From the NCBI GenBank assembly GCA_001804805.1, contig MHBH01000070.1:1-64000 (forward strand): a stretch of 64,000 nt of DNA. The letters are read 5' to 3'. The notes below the pieces were generated by a model. It saw only the letters and a list, made by a program, of their open reading frames with translations. It was not told the origin of the DNA and did not search any database. Shown one piece after another: positions 15,288 to 24,986 of the stretch (positions within the stretch are counted from its first letter, which is position 1; each line of letters starts with the position of its first letter). The position numbers were made by a program, and so were the translations under genes. Source of the DNA: Lentisphaerae bacterium GWF2_49_21. GTDB lineage: Bacteria > Verrucomicrobiota > Lentisphaeria > Victivallales > GWF2-50-93.

Positions 15288-17663
15288 TTATCTTCTGAAC
15301 GGAGGCAGACCGCGTATTTCGCGTTCGCGCAACGGTGAACCATCAGGATTCACAAGCCTTACCGTGACAAATATGAGCAGATTTCTCTTCTCCCTGTTTT
15401 GAGCCTGGGATCTGAAAAGCGCTCCAACAAGAGGCAAATCTCCAAGTATTGGAATCCTGTCATCGGTAAAACCGCTTGTATCTTTTATCGAACCGCCCAT
15501 TACAACTGTTTCACCGTCGTAGACAACAAGTTTTGTCTCAATAGTCCTGACCTCGAAAATAGGCATCCTGATTACGTTCCAAAGCGGAGGTACGACTGTG
15601 TTGTCCATTATGTAACTGTAGTCTGTCCATCCGATAAAGGACTGGACGATAGGGGTCATATCAAGGGAAATAGTATAACGATCGGCGTCTACAGTCGGGG
15701 TCACCGTCAACCTCACACCAAGTTCGGTAGGTTCGGAAAGCTCAGGGACTGACGGTGAGAAAACACTGTTAATACCAGTCTGAGTCATTGTGGCCTCCGT
15801 CCAGGATGTCGGGAAATATTCTTCAGTTACCATTCTAATGGTGGCTTCCTGACCGTTCTGAGTTGTCACACGGGGAGTTGCAAGCACATCAGCTGTCGAA
15901 GACTTGTTAAGAGCATGAACAAGCGCCTGATATGTGATACCCTGCGATGTATGCCGCGTAATATGGAAAAGTGTATCTTCAGTATTTGTAACAGTTGCAG
16001 CACCGTAACGGTTTATAGGATCGTTCTGCCCGAACGTCATCTTGCTTTTGCTTATATCTGTCCCGAGATCTGCAGCAGTTTTTCTTACAAGCCATTCAAC
16101 ACCAAGTGAATCAAGGTTGATCTGGGAAATTTCAACAAACTTGGTTTCTATCAGCACCTGAGGATCAACAACATTGAGTTCATGTATGATTTCCTCGATC
16201 TTCGTGAGATTATCAGGTGTATTTGTAGCAATAAGACGGCTGATCCGGCTATCAAAGACCATTTTTGCACCTTCAGGGAAGGAAATACCCCTAGTCCTGA
16301 AATACGCTTCCATTGGATCTCCGCCTGCTGCATCGCCTGCTGCCGCACCACCAGCTGCTGGAACACCGCCTCCAAGTTCAGTGAAAGCATCTTTTTCCAC
16401 GGGATAAATGCGTGTTTCCAATTCATCTAGAGGTATGTCCTGGGCCGCTATTACAACAGCATATCTTTCTATCCTGTATTTAAGATTTGCACCTCGGCAT
16501 ATATATCTTATGGCATCGCCAAGAGGGATGTCGTCAACAAGCATGGTTATGGTCGGAACATCGGCAGCAGCAGGAGCAGGAGCAGGAGCAGCCCCTCCAT
16601 CTGCAGGTGCCGCTGCTCCATCAGCAGCAGGAGCAGGAGCAGCAGCATTTTCACCAGTGTTCAGACGAAGAAGGATATTGACACCCTGTTTTTCAGGATC
16701 AAGTTCCCTGCTGCGGGTCTTAAGATACTTGACCACAGTGGGTATTGAAACATCTTCAAACTCAATATGGTCGATGATTATATCTGAAAGCTTCTTCTGA
16801 ATCGAACTCGTCCCCTCGTCCTTGAGCATTGGCTCTTTTCCCATGACTTCCTTGTTGCCAGAAAGGGTCCGTGGAATAATCGGAGGAACATATTTCCATT
16901 CAGCCTCGGTCAACCTTTCACGCCTTGTCAGCTTATATCTCCTGTCACCATCCCTGTAGAGCGCCGCATTGATGTTCTTGATATACTGGATGGCCCTCAT
17001 ATGATATGGATTTATGACAAGAATTTCCTCGAACTTGTCCCTTGCCTTGTCATACTGGTCATCATCATAAAACTTCTTCCCCTGTTCGAAGAGGACATCG
17101 ATATTGTACTCCCTGCTCTCTTTTTTCGGATCAATATTCTTTTCGGAAGTGTCGCTCCTGAACTTGACAGCTTCTTTCATCGTGTTGAATCTTTCAATGA
17201 GATTCTCCATCCTGTCCTTGCATGAAGGGCTTACTTCAATGGCGTCCATACAATGCTTGATCGCCTCATCATACTGGGAAGCAGAGACAGCCTTTTCTGC
17301 TTTTGCCGCAAGATCCTCCGCCCAATACTGATAAACCGCAGCCAAGGCTTCATTTATAGCCTGTATTCTTGCATTGTTATAGTCGCCCGCACCAAGGTTC
17401 TTCTTCATTATTTCCCTGGCTTTAAGATAAAGATCCCTTGCCGCTTCAAAATCATCCTTCTCAAAGGCCTTCCTTGCCTGAGCGGAGAGAGTTTCCGACT
17501 CTAATTCAGCCTCATCCTTGACCGCCTTGGCCTTCGCCATGTCATTCTTTCTTTCAGTCTCCAGATCAACCTTCTCCTGTGCAAGAAGCCGGCCGGCAAA
17601 ACAGAAAACCAAGGTCAGGGCGAGCAACCATGACGCAATGTGAATATATTTTCTCTTAAACAT
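15288..17663 (-). CDS. Secretin (Amuc_1098/PilQ-like), second copy
   Basis: About 791 residues (ATG 17663 gives better spacing to GGAGG than ATG 17666). A signal peptide ends near LLA-Q. A helical, TPR-like N-terminal region follows, then a domain with FEDVSIPTVVKYLKTRSRELDPEKQG and DIPLGDAIRYICRGANLKYRI, and a C-terminal secretin domain from about 490 to the end (VLIETKFVEISQ, LATPRVTTQNGQEA, VVMGGSIKD, PILGDLPLVGALFRS). The protein should form an outer-membrane ring for pilus or pseudopilus export. It ends in RGLPPFRR, nearly identical to the end of the neighbouring secretin. An Ala/Pro-rich linker (positions about 345-375) gives the GCAGGAGCAGGAGCAGG-type DNA repeat near 16570. It is the last gene of the pilus-like operon. 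Confidence 0.87.
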   Translation of the reverse strand: MFKRKYIHIASWLLALTLVFCFAGRLLAQEKVDLETERKNDMAKAKAVKDEAELESETLSAQARKAFEKDDFEAARDLYLKAREIMKKNLGAGDYNNARIQAINEALAAVYQYWAEDLAAKAEKAVSASQYDEAIKHCMDAIEVSPSCKDRMENLIERFNTMKEAVKFRSDTSEKNIDPKKESREYNIDVLFEQGKKFYDDDQYDKARDKFEEILVINPYHMRAIQYIKNINAALYRDGDRRYKLTRRERLTEAEWKYVPPIIPRTLSGNKEVMGKEPMLKDEGTSSIQKKLSDIIIDHIEFEDVSIPTVVKYLKTRSRELDPEKQGVNILLRLNTGENAAAPAPAADGAAAPADGGAAPAPAPAAADVPTITMLVDDIPLGDAIRYICRGANLKYRIERYAVVIAAQDIPLDELETRIYPVEKDAFTELGGGVPAAGGAAAGDAAGGDPMEAYFRTRGISFPEGAKMVFDSRISRLIATNTPDNLTKIEEIIHELNVVDPQVLIETKFVEISQINLDSLGVEWLVRKTAADLGTDISKSKMTFGQNDPINRYGAATVTNTEDTLFHITRHTSQGITYQALVHALNKSSTADVLATPRVTTQNGQEATIRMVTEEYFPTSWTEATMTQTGINSVFSPSVPELSEPTELGVRLTVTPTVDADRYTISLDMTPIVQSFIGWTDYSYIMDNTVVPPLWNVIRMPIFEVRTIETKLVVYDGETVVMGGSIKDTSGFTDDRIPILGDLPLVGALFRSQAQNREKRNLLIFVTVRLVNPDGSPLREREIRGLPPFRR

Positions 17664-17693
17664 CATATCCTCCGTAATATATGAATTATAAAT

Positions 17694-20558
17694 TTATCTT
17701 CTGAAATCAGGCAGTCCTCTTGTTTCACCTATCCGGACCGGTATCCCGTCGGGATTAACCAGTCTTGCCGTCACAAAAATAACGAGGTTCTTCTTGGAGC
17801 TAGTTCCGGTCTTGGTCCTCCAGAGACGGCCAATCAACGGAATATCCCCAAGTCCTGGTATCCTGTCATCAATTCCACCGACGTCATCTCTTATCATTCC
17901 GCCCAGAATCAAGGTTTCACCATCATACACCTTCACATTTGTTGTAACATCCCTGAGTGAAAGAATCGGCATTTTAAGCAATGCGGTAACATTTCCAAAG
18001 GCGAAAGTAGTGGTGATTGTATAACTGTAATCGGTCCAGTTGATAAGTTCCCTCACCTGTGGATGCAGGTTAAGGGAGATAGTATAATTATTCGGGCTGA
18101 CAGTTGCAGTGACTTCAAGCCTTATACCAAGATCTGTCGCATCACCAAGTTCAGGATATGACGGTACAATTTGAATCACGCCATCACCAATCGTTATTTC
18201 AGGTTCTGTCCATGAGGTCGGGAAATACTGGGTGCGAACCATTCTGATAAGAGCCGGCTGGCCACTGGTCGCTATTACCTTTGGAGCTGAAAGGATTTCA
18301 GCTTTGCCGCTTCGATCCATGGCATGAACGACAACATCAAGGAAAAGCTTGTTGTTTTTCCCGAATCCGGGGAAATGTATGGCTGGTACATCATTATTCT
18401 CAACTGGGCGCATAAGATTATTAACAATAGTGCTTCCAGCAACATGTGGTCCCATCAATGTGCTTGAGGCCGTGCTCGCAGGCACCGCTACTCCATTACC
18501 GCCTTGAACTCCTGGTATAACCCCGCCAGTGCTCCAGCTAGTCCAATCTCCTTCGGGTTGTCCGTTTGTAATCTTATTCAATGCCCATTCAAAACCCAGC
18601 TCTTCCGTGTCATCCTGTGTAAGCTCAATGAATTTTGATTCGATAAGCACAAGAGGAGTTTCAATGTCAAGATCCCTGAGGAGGGACTCAAGACGCCTCA
18701 AGTTTTCCGGAGTGTTCTTGACAACGAGCTTGCCACCGCGCCTGTCATAGGCAATAGCAGTATTGGGATCGACGAAATTAACGCCACGCTGATTGAAATA
18801 ATCCTTCAAGGCCTGGCTTGAAAGCGGGATTCTAGGAGTTGCAGTATCATCGGCCCTGAGAGTGGCCGCCAAATCTATCCCCCCTCCCCCTCCGCCAACT
18901 TCAAATCCTGTATCTGCTCCTCCCTCATTAACCACTCCGGGAGCAATGTTATTGATAAGCGCTCCACGGACCTTGAAGAATCTTGTTTCCATGACATCAG
19001 TGATTTCAGAGCTTATGATCACAGCCCTTTCTTCAACACGGTATTTCAATCCACAAGCCTGGCATATATATCTTATCACTTCACCAAGGGGGATACCGTC
19101 AAGGCTCATCGTTATTTTCGGGGTGTTGATTATTTCTTCGGGCTTCAACCTGAGCAGTATGCTGACACCGGTCTTGTTTGCCGACGGATCCAGCTCCCTG
19201 CTTCTCTGAATAAGGAGGTTTACAACTGAGGTTATCGTCGCTTCTTCAAAATCTATCTGGTCGATCAGGATTTCAGAAAGCTTGTCGGAAAGCTCTGTTT
19301 TCACAAGCGCGGCGGCACCAGCCCCTGCGGCGGGCTTGATTGCAGGAGTCGGCAGCACGGCTTCGTTCCAGTTCCATCTGTTTTCAGAAATTATCTCCTG
19401 TTCCTCGTTGAACCTTCTCATCTTAGCAACCTGATAGAGCTTGTCATAGACGGTCTGCAACATTCTTGTCGCGGTCTGATTGTAGGGATCGCGCACTAGC
19501 ACTTTTTCAAGAGCATCCCTCGCCCTTACAAAATCATCATTCTTGAGCAAAACCTTCGCCTGCGCAAGTGAAACTTCTATATCAGCATGCCTGCTAGGCC
19601 GTTCCGGATCAAAGGCCGCGAAATCAGTGTCCCTGAGGAACTTTTCAGATGCGATCTGCTTCTTGCAGTCATCCTCAAATTTCTGCAAGGATTCTATTTT
19701 CCTGGAACCTTCTCCTATTAAATTATCCAGCTTCCTGAGCTCATGAGGCTCGGTCTTGCATTCAGACCTGAACTTTTTGAGCTGTTCAGTGGCAGAGTTT
19801 ATTATTTTCTGGGAAATATTGGTCAGAACTATGGCCTTGTCATATTTTTTCTCTACATACGCCTGTCTGGCATTGTCCTCGATATTCCGCGCCAGCCTGT
19901 TCTTGATGCCATAAACGGCATCAAAGATTTTCACACTTTCAAATTCAGTCTGATAATTGAGAGAGACTTCCTTGACAGTGTTAATATACTCATTGAGGAA
20001 TCTGTCGACAAGCTGACTGGCATCATCCATCTTCTGCTCATCTATTAAAAATCTGCCCAGCGTGACAAGATCTGTTGTCGTCGTCTTATAGTCAATATCT
20101 TCGCCGTTTGCACTGTTAACAAATGTACTGGATCCGAACTCGGAATTATCCACAAGGGACTTGTATCCGGGGCTGTCTTTTGTGAAAACAGCAAGAGGAT
20201 TGACGTTCTTGGTCCTATCCTCCTCGGAAAGATAAAGAGTGATATTTGCAGAAGTCCTTTTGATATAAACCTTGAATCCACCAAAAAGGGGCTGTGCATT
20301 CTTCAACGCATCCGCCAGAGCTTTATCCCGCGCCTCACGGATTGCCGCTTCCTCCTGCATAAGCTGCTCCTGGACAAGAGGATCGACTGCAGGAACCGGA
20401 GCTGCTACCGGAGCAACAGCAGGCTGCGCATCTGCAGGAGCCGGTTGCTCCTCAACTGCGGCCGGCGCGGCGGCGGCCGCATTTTCTTCCTGGGCATACA
20501 CGAAAAAAGCCTGTAGCGACAAACAGGCTATCAGCAAGATCATCTTAAATCTTATCAT
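17694..20558 (-). CDS. Secretin (Amuc_1098/PilQ-like), first copy
   Basis: A 954-residue outer-membrane secretin. A signal peptide (about 1-22) is followed by an Ala/Pro/Val-rich stretch, then a long helical region, and QIDFEEATITSVVNLLIQRSRELDP and GIPLGEVIRYICQACGLKYRV blocks shared with the second copy. The secretin core starts near 640 (PLVLIESKFIELTQDD) and includes LSAPKVIATSGQPALIRMV, LILGGMIRDDVGGIDDRIPGLGDIPLIG. The end is RGLPDFRR. Its position after the Amuc_1099-, 1100-, 1101- and 1102-like genes matches the Akkermansia pilus-like locus. The two secretins in this window probably arose by duplication. Confidence 0.88.
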   Translation of the reverse strand: MIRFKMILLIACLSLQAFFVYAQEENAAAAAPAAVEEQPAPADAQPAVAPVAAPVPAVDPLVQEQLMQEEAAIREARDKALADALKNAQPLFGGFKVYIKRTSANITLYLSEEDRTKNVNPLAVFTKDSPGYKSLVDNSEFGSSTFVNSANGEDIDYKTTTTDLVTLGRFLIDEQKMDDASQLVDRFLNEYINTVKEVSLNYQTEFESVKIFDAVYGIKNRLARNIEDNARQAYVEKKYDKAIVLTNISQKIINSATEQLKKFRSECKTEPHELRKLDNLIGEGSRKIESLQKFEDDCKKQIASEKFLRDTDFAAFDPERPSRHADIEVSLAQAKVLLKNDDFVRARDALEKVLVRDPYNQTATRMLQTVYDKLYQVAKMRRFNEEQEIISENRWNWNEAVLPTPAIKPAAGAGAAALVKTELSDKLSEILIDQIDFEEATITSVVNLLIQRSRELDPSANKTGVSILLRLKPEEIINTPKITMSLDGIPLGEVIRYICQACGLKYRVEERAVIISSEITDVMETRFFKVRGALINNIAPGVVNEGGADTGFEVGGGGGGIDLAATLRADDTATPRIPLSSQALKDYFNQRGVNFVDPNTAIAYDRRGGKLVVKNTPENLRRLESLLRDLDIETPLVLIESKFIELTQDDTEELGFEWALNKITNGQPEGDWTSWSTGGVIPGVQGGNGVAVPASTASSTLMGPHVAGSTIVNNLMRPVENNDVPAIHFPGFGKNNKLFLDVVVHAMDRSGKAEILSAPKVIATSGQPALIRMVRTQYFPTSWTEPEITIGDGVIQIVPSYPELGDATDLGIRLEVTATVSPNNYTISLNLHPQVRELINWTDYSYTITTTFAFGNVTALLKMPILSLRDVTTNVKVYDGETLILGGMIRDDVGGIDDRIPGLGDIPLIGRLWRTKTGTSSKKNLVIFVTARLVNPDGIPVRIGETRGLPDFRR

Positions 20559-20594
20559 ATAAACTCCTCCATATATAAAGTATTTATTTTAATT

Positions 20595-21872
20595 TCATTC
20601 CACAGGTGGCATCACTGGCTGCATTGCTCCGGGCTGCATTGCTCCGGGCGGCATCGCTCCAGGCGGCATTGCTCCGGGCGGCATCGCTCCAGGCGGCATT
20701 CCAGGATTTACAGCAGCGGGAACGTTCTCTTTCCGTTCTCCAGGCAACAGTTCGTATTCAGTATTGTCGCTCAATCTTAACAATACAACTTTCTTCTTGG
20801 CACTGTTGATGATTTTAACCTTATATTTCTCTTCTCCGGCCTTGCTGTCACCAACTGCAATATCCTCATTGACAGACACCATGTATTCCTTATTTGTGAA
20901 TCGATCCACAATTTTCGCGTTTTCCTTGCTCTCCCAAATTTCTTTTTTCTCGGTGCCTGTTATCATTGAACCATCTTCTTCCTGCAAGGTAATATTATAA
21001 ACAGTTTTCTTGATAGTCTGTGAATTCTCCCTCCTGTCGACTTTTTCCTCGATTATCTCGAATTTGATATTCTTTATCTCGTATTTTCTTTCATTGAATG
21101 TCAACACATTGCCCTGTTTGTAGAATCTCGTCTTTACTGAACCGTTAGGCATGGTCTCATCCATCTGTATAGTCCAAGTCTTGGTATCTTCCCCATGCGG
21201 GGTAACCTTTATAAGCTTTATTGGCAGCATGCTGCGTTTTATGCTTTCAATATAAAGTCTCTTGGCATAGGCAGGATGGAATTTGGGATCTTTAAGGTAT
21301 TTCCCCATCTCTGCGCTGGGAAGTTTCCTCAATCTCAACTCATTTAATTTTTCAGCGTATGTAAAGCCGCTTGGATCTGTTTTTTCTGCACTGTCGGGAT
21401 CCGTGGGATCCAGGCCAAGTTCCTTTTCAACGACATCAGGTATCCCGTTTCTATTTGAATCTATCACGTTGGGATCCACAGGTCCTGAACCTTCAATCGC
21501 ACGAAGAGGACCTCTGCACAAAGGACATGAGCCATTATCAACAAAACTAGACGCAGGTATCAGTTTCCGGCAGTCGGAGTTAGGGCATCTTGAAATAGCA
21601 TATGGAGCAAGGAGATCTGTAAAATTTTTGTCTCCCTGCACCCTCGGAGCGCCTGGATTCCATTTTTTTTCCGCCTCAAGAGTCTTCTTATAGTTGATTT
21701 CATCAATATTGATCTTCTTATAATCGGGGGCCTTGGTAGGAAATCTCAGCTCCTCCTCCTTGATATCCATGGACTTGCTGAGAGCAAAAATAAGGAGTAC
21801 AAGTGATACGATAAATACCAGCAGAAAAACTGCAAGTATTATCTTCTCATAGTGTTTCTTTAGAAAGTTCAT
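20595..21872 (-). CDS. Amuc_1099-like pilus-system membrane protein with zinc ribbon and PGAMP tail
   Basis: A 425-residue bitopic inner-membrane protein. One hydrophobic segment at about 12-32 is followed by a periplasmic domain. Two cysteine pairs (CPNSDC and CPLC, about 95-118) look like a zinc ribbon. DSNRNGIPDVVEKELGLDPTDPDS resembles a calcium-binding type 3 repeat. The middle is beta-rich, and the last 35 residues are repeats of PPGAM. The gene order identifies it as the Amuc_1099 counterpart. Its function in that system is not known. The start overlaps the previous gene by four bases (ATGA). Confidence 0.72.
   Translation of the reverse strand: MNFLKKHYEKIILAVFLLVFIVSLVLLIFALSKSMDIKEEELRFPTKAPDYKKINIDEINYKKTLEAEKKWNPGAPRVQGDKNFTDLLAPYAISRCPNSDCRKLIPASSFVDNGSCPLCRGPLRAIEGSGPVDPNVIDSNRNGIPDVVEKELGLDPTDPDSAEKTDPSGFTYAEKLNELRLRKLPSAEMGKYLKDPKFHPAYAKRLYIESIKRSMLPIKLIKVTPHGEDTKTWTIQMDETMPNGSVKTRFYKQGNVLTFNERKYEIKNIKFEIIEEKVDRRENSQTIKKTVYNITLQEEDGSMITGTEKKEIWESKENAKIVDRFTNKEYMVSVNEDIAVGDSKAGEEKYKVKIINSAKKKVVLLRLSDNTEYELLPGERKENVPAAVNPGMPPGAMPPGAMPPGAMPPGAMQPGAMQPVMPPVE
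20617..20700. repeat. 15-bp tandem repeat coding the PPGAM tail
   Basis: Five full copies and one partial copy of a 15-base unit (consensus GCTCCGGGCGGCATT) lie in frame at the 3' end of the Amuc_1099-like gene. Copies alternate between two slightly different versions. The copy number could vary by slippage without changing the frame. Confidence 0.85.
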
Positions 21873-23194
21873 GGCTGTTTTTTCACCTTTACCTCATCAG
21901 CGATATAAATGACGTAGTCAAATTTCAGTTCCGTCACAATTTCATTCGAACCTCCGATAAGAGTGGCGCCATAATTTTCATCTTCCCCGCCCGTCCTCCT
22001 AGGTTGTCTGTCTCCAGGTATTACAGGAGCTGTTCCAGTGGCTTTTGCTGCGGCAGTCCCTAATCCAAGGCTTTTGACTTCATCCTTCTCCTGCTTCAAG
22101 GACAAGTCCCTGATTATATAAACCCTGTTCTCCTTGTAGGCGTCCTGCAGATTGTTGATGAAATTCCTGGTCGATTCCATTGAGCCCTCTATCTGCATCT
22201 TGTAGGTCAAAGTCATGAATCCGCCTCTGATAACTCCTTCCAAGGAGACAGGAGCCAAAGAATTAAGCCCTTTCACCCTTGTTTCCTTAAGCCTGTAGAC
22301 AATATCCTCAAGCAGTTTATAATGCTTTATTATTATAGGTATCCTGTCAGCCGTAGGCATGCCTTTTAAAACTGTGAACATAGCCGTATTCTGAGGAACG
22401 ATAAGAGTCGACATGTTGTTATCGGCCTTCAGGACCAAACTGTTCAGCTTCGCATCCATGCTCGAAATATAAGCGGTACATACTTCAGGACTCATGACTC
22501 TCGAAAAGCCAAGTCCTTCCATGATCAATAAATTTAAATTTCTCTGATCGAGGTCTTCAATTGTACGTTTTTCAAGTACTGCCTTAAATGCATTTAGAGC
22601 ATTATCGACCTTCTGGGCGTCGTCCTCGGCCCTCTTAGCTTCTTCTTCAGCTTTTTTGGCATCTTCCTCGGCCTTCTTGGCGTCTTCTTCAGCCTTCTTC
22701 TCTCCATCAACTTTCTTGTCCGCCTTGGGCTTGAAATCCACTTTCGGCGCCTTGCTGTCGGCCTTCGGCTGTGGTTTCCCCTCATTTACGACGTCGCTCA
22801 TGAACTTAAGAAATATCTGGTCTACTGAACCAAGTTTCTTTTCCTTATCATAAGAAGCCTTCCACTTGGCATAGAGCGTTGTCTCGCTGACACCAAGAGC
22901 ATCGGCAAACGCCTGGATAGCGGAACGGTACGGCTTTCCAAAAATCAGATGAATCTCATTGACCTTGTTCTGGACAAGGTTGGTATCGAGATTTATTGCA
23001 TCAAGATTTGCCTTGAGCGGTGCAGGCTTGTCTTCAATTAGCTTCTTGATCTTGTCCCTGTGCACGACCAGCTGCGCCTGATAATCCTTCATCGTCATCG
23101 ACACCCGGAAAACAAAGAAGATTAGGATAATCGACACCAGGACGGATACGCCCAGGACGACAAACAAGACCATGTTTTTCTTGATTATTTCCAT
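21869..23194 (-). CDS. Amuc_1100-like pilus-system protein
   Basis: A 441-residue protein with one membrane segment (about 9-30) and a large periplasmic part. A charged helical linker carries repeats of KAEEDAK (about 165-200). The C-terminal half (about 310-400) contains LEGVIRGGFMTLTYKMQIEGSMESTRNFINNLQ, which resembles the PilO-like fold proposed for this family. In Akkermansia the counterpart is a surface-exposed protein that signals to host TLR2. Sequence identity to it is not evident by eye, so the name rests on gene order, length and topology. Confidence 0.7.
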   Translation of the reverse strand: MEIIKKNMVLFVVLGVSVLVSIILIFFVFRVSMTMKDYQAQLVVHRDKIKKLIEDKPAPLKANLDAINLDTNLVQNKVNEIHLIFGKPYRSAIQAFADALGVSETTLYAKWKASYDKEKKLGSVDQIFLKFMSDVVNEGKPQPKADSKAPKVDFKPKADKKVDGEKKAEEDAKKAEEDAKKAEEEAKRAEDDAQKVDNALNAFKAVLEKRTIEDLDQRNLNLLIMEGLGFSRVMSPEVCTAYISSMDAKLNSLVLKADNNMSTLIVPQNTAMFTVLKGMPTADRIPIIIKHYKLLEDIVYRLKETRVKGLNSLAPVSLEGVIRGGFMTLTYKMQIEGSMESTRNFINNLQDAYKENRVYIIRDLSLKQEKDEVKSLGLGTAAAKATGTAPVIPGDRQPRRTGGEDENYGATLIGGSNEIVTELKFDYVIYIADEVKVKKQP

Positions 23195-23201
23195 AATATT
23201 A

Positions 23202-24947
23202 CTATCTATTGAAAGGCACTTTCAATTTTATTGACATCTTGAAGGTTATAAAATTGTTTTTTGGATCAGCGGGAGGAATGAATACCGGAACAAGCAGTTC
23301 TTTTTCCTTGTCGGTAAACACAGTTGTCGTCAAAAGATTCTTCTTGAAGCTGTCGATTTCATTTGCGGTTCCAAAGAAATATCCTTCAAAATCAATCCAT
23401 TCAACCTTTCCGGAATCAACAGCTGGACCGCCAGGACGGCCTCTTCTCTGGAATATCGGGAATACAGGCCTGTTTTCATCTTCGGCAGGCGCTGCGGCCG
23501 CAGCTGCAGCACCAGCTCCCGTTCCGGGCGCAATGCTCACAAGCCACATGTTGTCAGGAATCTTCTCCTGAAGTTCATTTAAAATGTTGATCCAGTTGCT
23601 CCTGCCGGAAAGTATGTTCTGGGCCTCCCTGAGTTCGCCCTGAAGCGCATCCTTCCTCTTGCCAGCATTGCTGACCTGATCCTGCAGCTGGACCGTCGAA
23701 TCGACTATCTGCTTGGCCTTGGTAACCTTTATACTGTCGATCTTCTCCTGCTTGGCAAGTGAAAAATAGATCAGGACAAGACAGAGCACGAAGGAAGCCG
23801 CGCTTGCGTAGAAATACGGTGTCTTATGCCTGATCTCCTGGATCTTCTTCATCTTTTCAGGTATCAGGGAGATTTCTATCGGACATGATGTTATATGCCG
23901 CAGGCCAAGGCCTATGACTTCAGAGAACATATGCGCAACTTCAGCAAGCTGTTCCCTGTTTATATGGTCGGGCAGCGATACTACCTGGAAAGGATTGAAA
24001 TATTCAACGGGGATCTTCAGCTTGTCCGAGAAGAATCTCGGGGTGAAGGCCATGACGGAGCTTCCTCCAGAAAGATACAGCTTGACAGGCTTGTTTCCTT
24101 TTTCCTGCGATCTGTAGACGTTTATCGACCTGTTCAGTTCGCCATGAAGACGTGTCATGACATTCCTGACGATCTTTGATATCGTCGCGGCAACTTCTGA
24201 ATCTGGTTCTTCATAGGCGCCTCCGAGCGCCACGAATCCGTGCTTCCTCTTCAATTCCTCGGCATCCTTGAAAGGTATCCCGAATTCCTTGCTTATCTGC
24301 TGGGTGATCGAATGTCCTGCTATGGGTATCGTCCTCACAAAGAAGCGCCCGCTGTCGATGAACACGAGGCTCGAACACTTTGAGCCAATATTGAGAATCA
24401 TTACGCATTCCGTTCCACCGACTTCGTTTGCACGCGCGGAATTATAGCAGGCTACAGGAGCTACGTCTACAACCGCTATTTCCTTGCCGAAAGACTCTAT
24501 CGCAGCGGTAAGTTCCTCTACAACCGTATCCTTTACGACTATGAACATGACTTCAATCTCAGTCTCTACGCCGGTGCTTATCAGCTGGTAGTCCCACACG
24601 ACCTCGTCTATCGGGAAAGGAACATTCTGCTTCGCTTCGTATTCGACCACTTGACGGACCCTGTCCTCCTTCTCGCCCATTGGAGGAAGTTTGACAAACC
24701 TTATGAAGGTCGACTGTCCGGATATGGATATGAATACTTTTTTGGATTTAAAACCATTTTCAGCAAGGACTGACTGCAGCTTGTCCTTGAGGGCGGGGAG
24801 TATCTCTTCCTCCTTGAGATCGCCGCCGTATTCGGCAAAGGCGAATTTCTCAAGGACGAATTTGCCACCGGGAGGACAGCTGAACTCGGCCAGTTTCACA
24901 CTGTCCGCGCCAATATCAATCGCAAGAATTGTATCAGTTTTTGCCAT
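23202..24947 (-). CDS. PilM-PilN fusion (Amuc_1101-like)
   Basis: A 581-residue protein. Residues 1-370 are a PilM-type actin-like ATPase: AIDIGADSVKLAEF, LNIGSKCSSLVFIDSGRFFVRTIPIAGHSIT and YLSGGSSVMAF. A membrane segment follows (about 379-398) and then a PilN-like part with a coiled coil and NILNELQEKIPDNMWLVSI. PilM and PilN are usually separate cytoplasmic and membrane proteins of the type IV pilus alignment complex. Here they are one chain. A short Gly/Ala-rich and Arg/Gly-rich insert lies near 485-520. It is seven bases from the Amuc_1100-like gene. Confidence 0.87.
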   Translation of the reverse strand: MAKTDTILAIDIGADSVKLAEFSCPPGGKFVLEKFAFAEYGGDLKEEEILPALKDKLQSVLAENGFKSKKVFISISGQSTFIRFVKLPPMGEKEDRVRQVVEYEAKQNVPFPIDEVVWDYQLISTGVETEIEVMFIVVKDTVVEELTAAIESFGKEIAVVDVAPVACYNSARANEVGGTECVMILNIGSKCSSLVFIDSGRFFVRTIPIAGHSITQQISKEFGIPFKDAEELKRKHGFVALGGAYEEPDSEVAATISKIVRNVMTRLHGELNRSINVYRSQEKGNKPVKLYLSGGSSVMAFTPRFFSDKLKIPVEYFNPFQVVSLPDHINREQLAEVAHMFSEVIGLGLRHITSCPIEISLIPEKMKKIQEIRHKTPYFYASAASFVLCLVLIYFSLAKQEKIDSIKVTKAKQIVDSTVQLQDQVSNAGKRKDALQGELREAQNILSGRSNWINILNELQEKIPDNMWLVSIAPGTGAGAAAAAAAPAEDENRPVFPIFQRRGRPGGPAVDSGKVEWIDFEGYFFGTANEIDSFKKNLLTTTVFTDKEKELLVPVFIPPADPKNNFITFKMSIKLKVPFNR

Positions 24948-24986
24948 AACCTGTTATATTATTGTATTAAGGGTATAAGGTCGGAT

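Noticed and set aside
16470-16681. Gln/His-rich frame in the secretin region
   Set aside because: It is the shadow of the Ala/Pro-rich linker of the secretin on the other strand.
20617-20700. Possible CRISPR-like array
   Set aside because: The 15-base units have no spacers, are in frame and encode PPGAM repeats.
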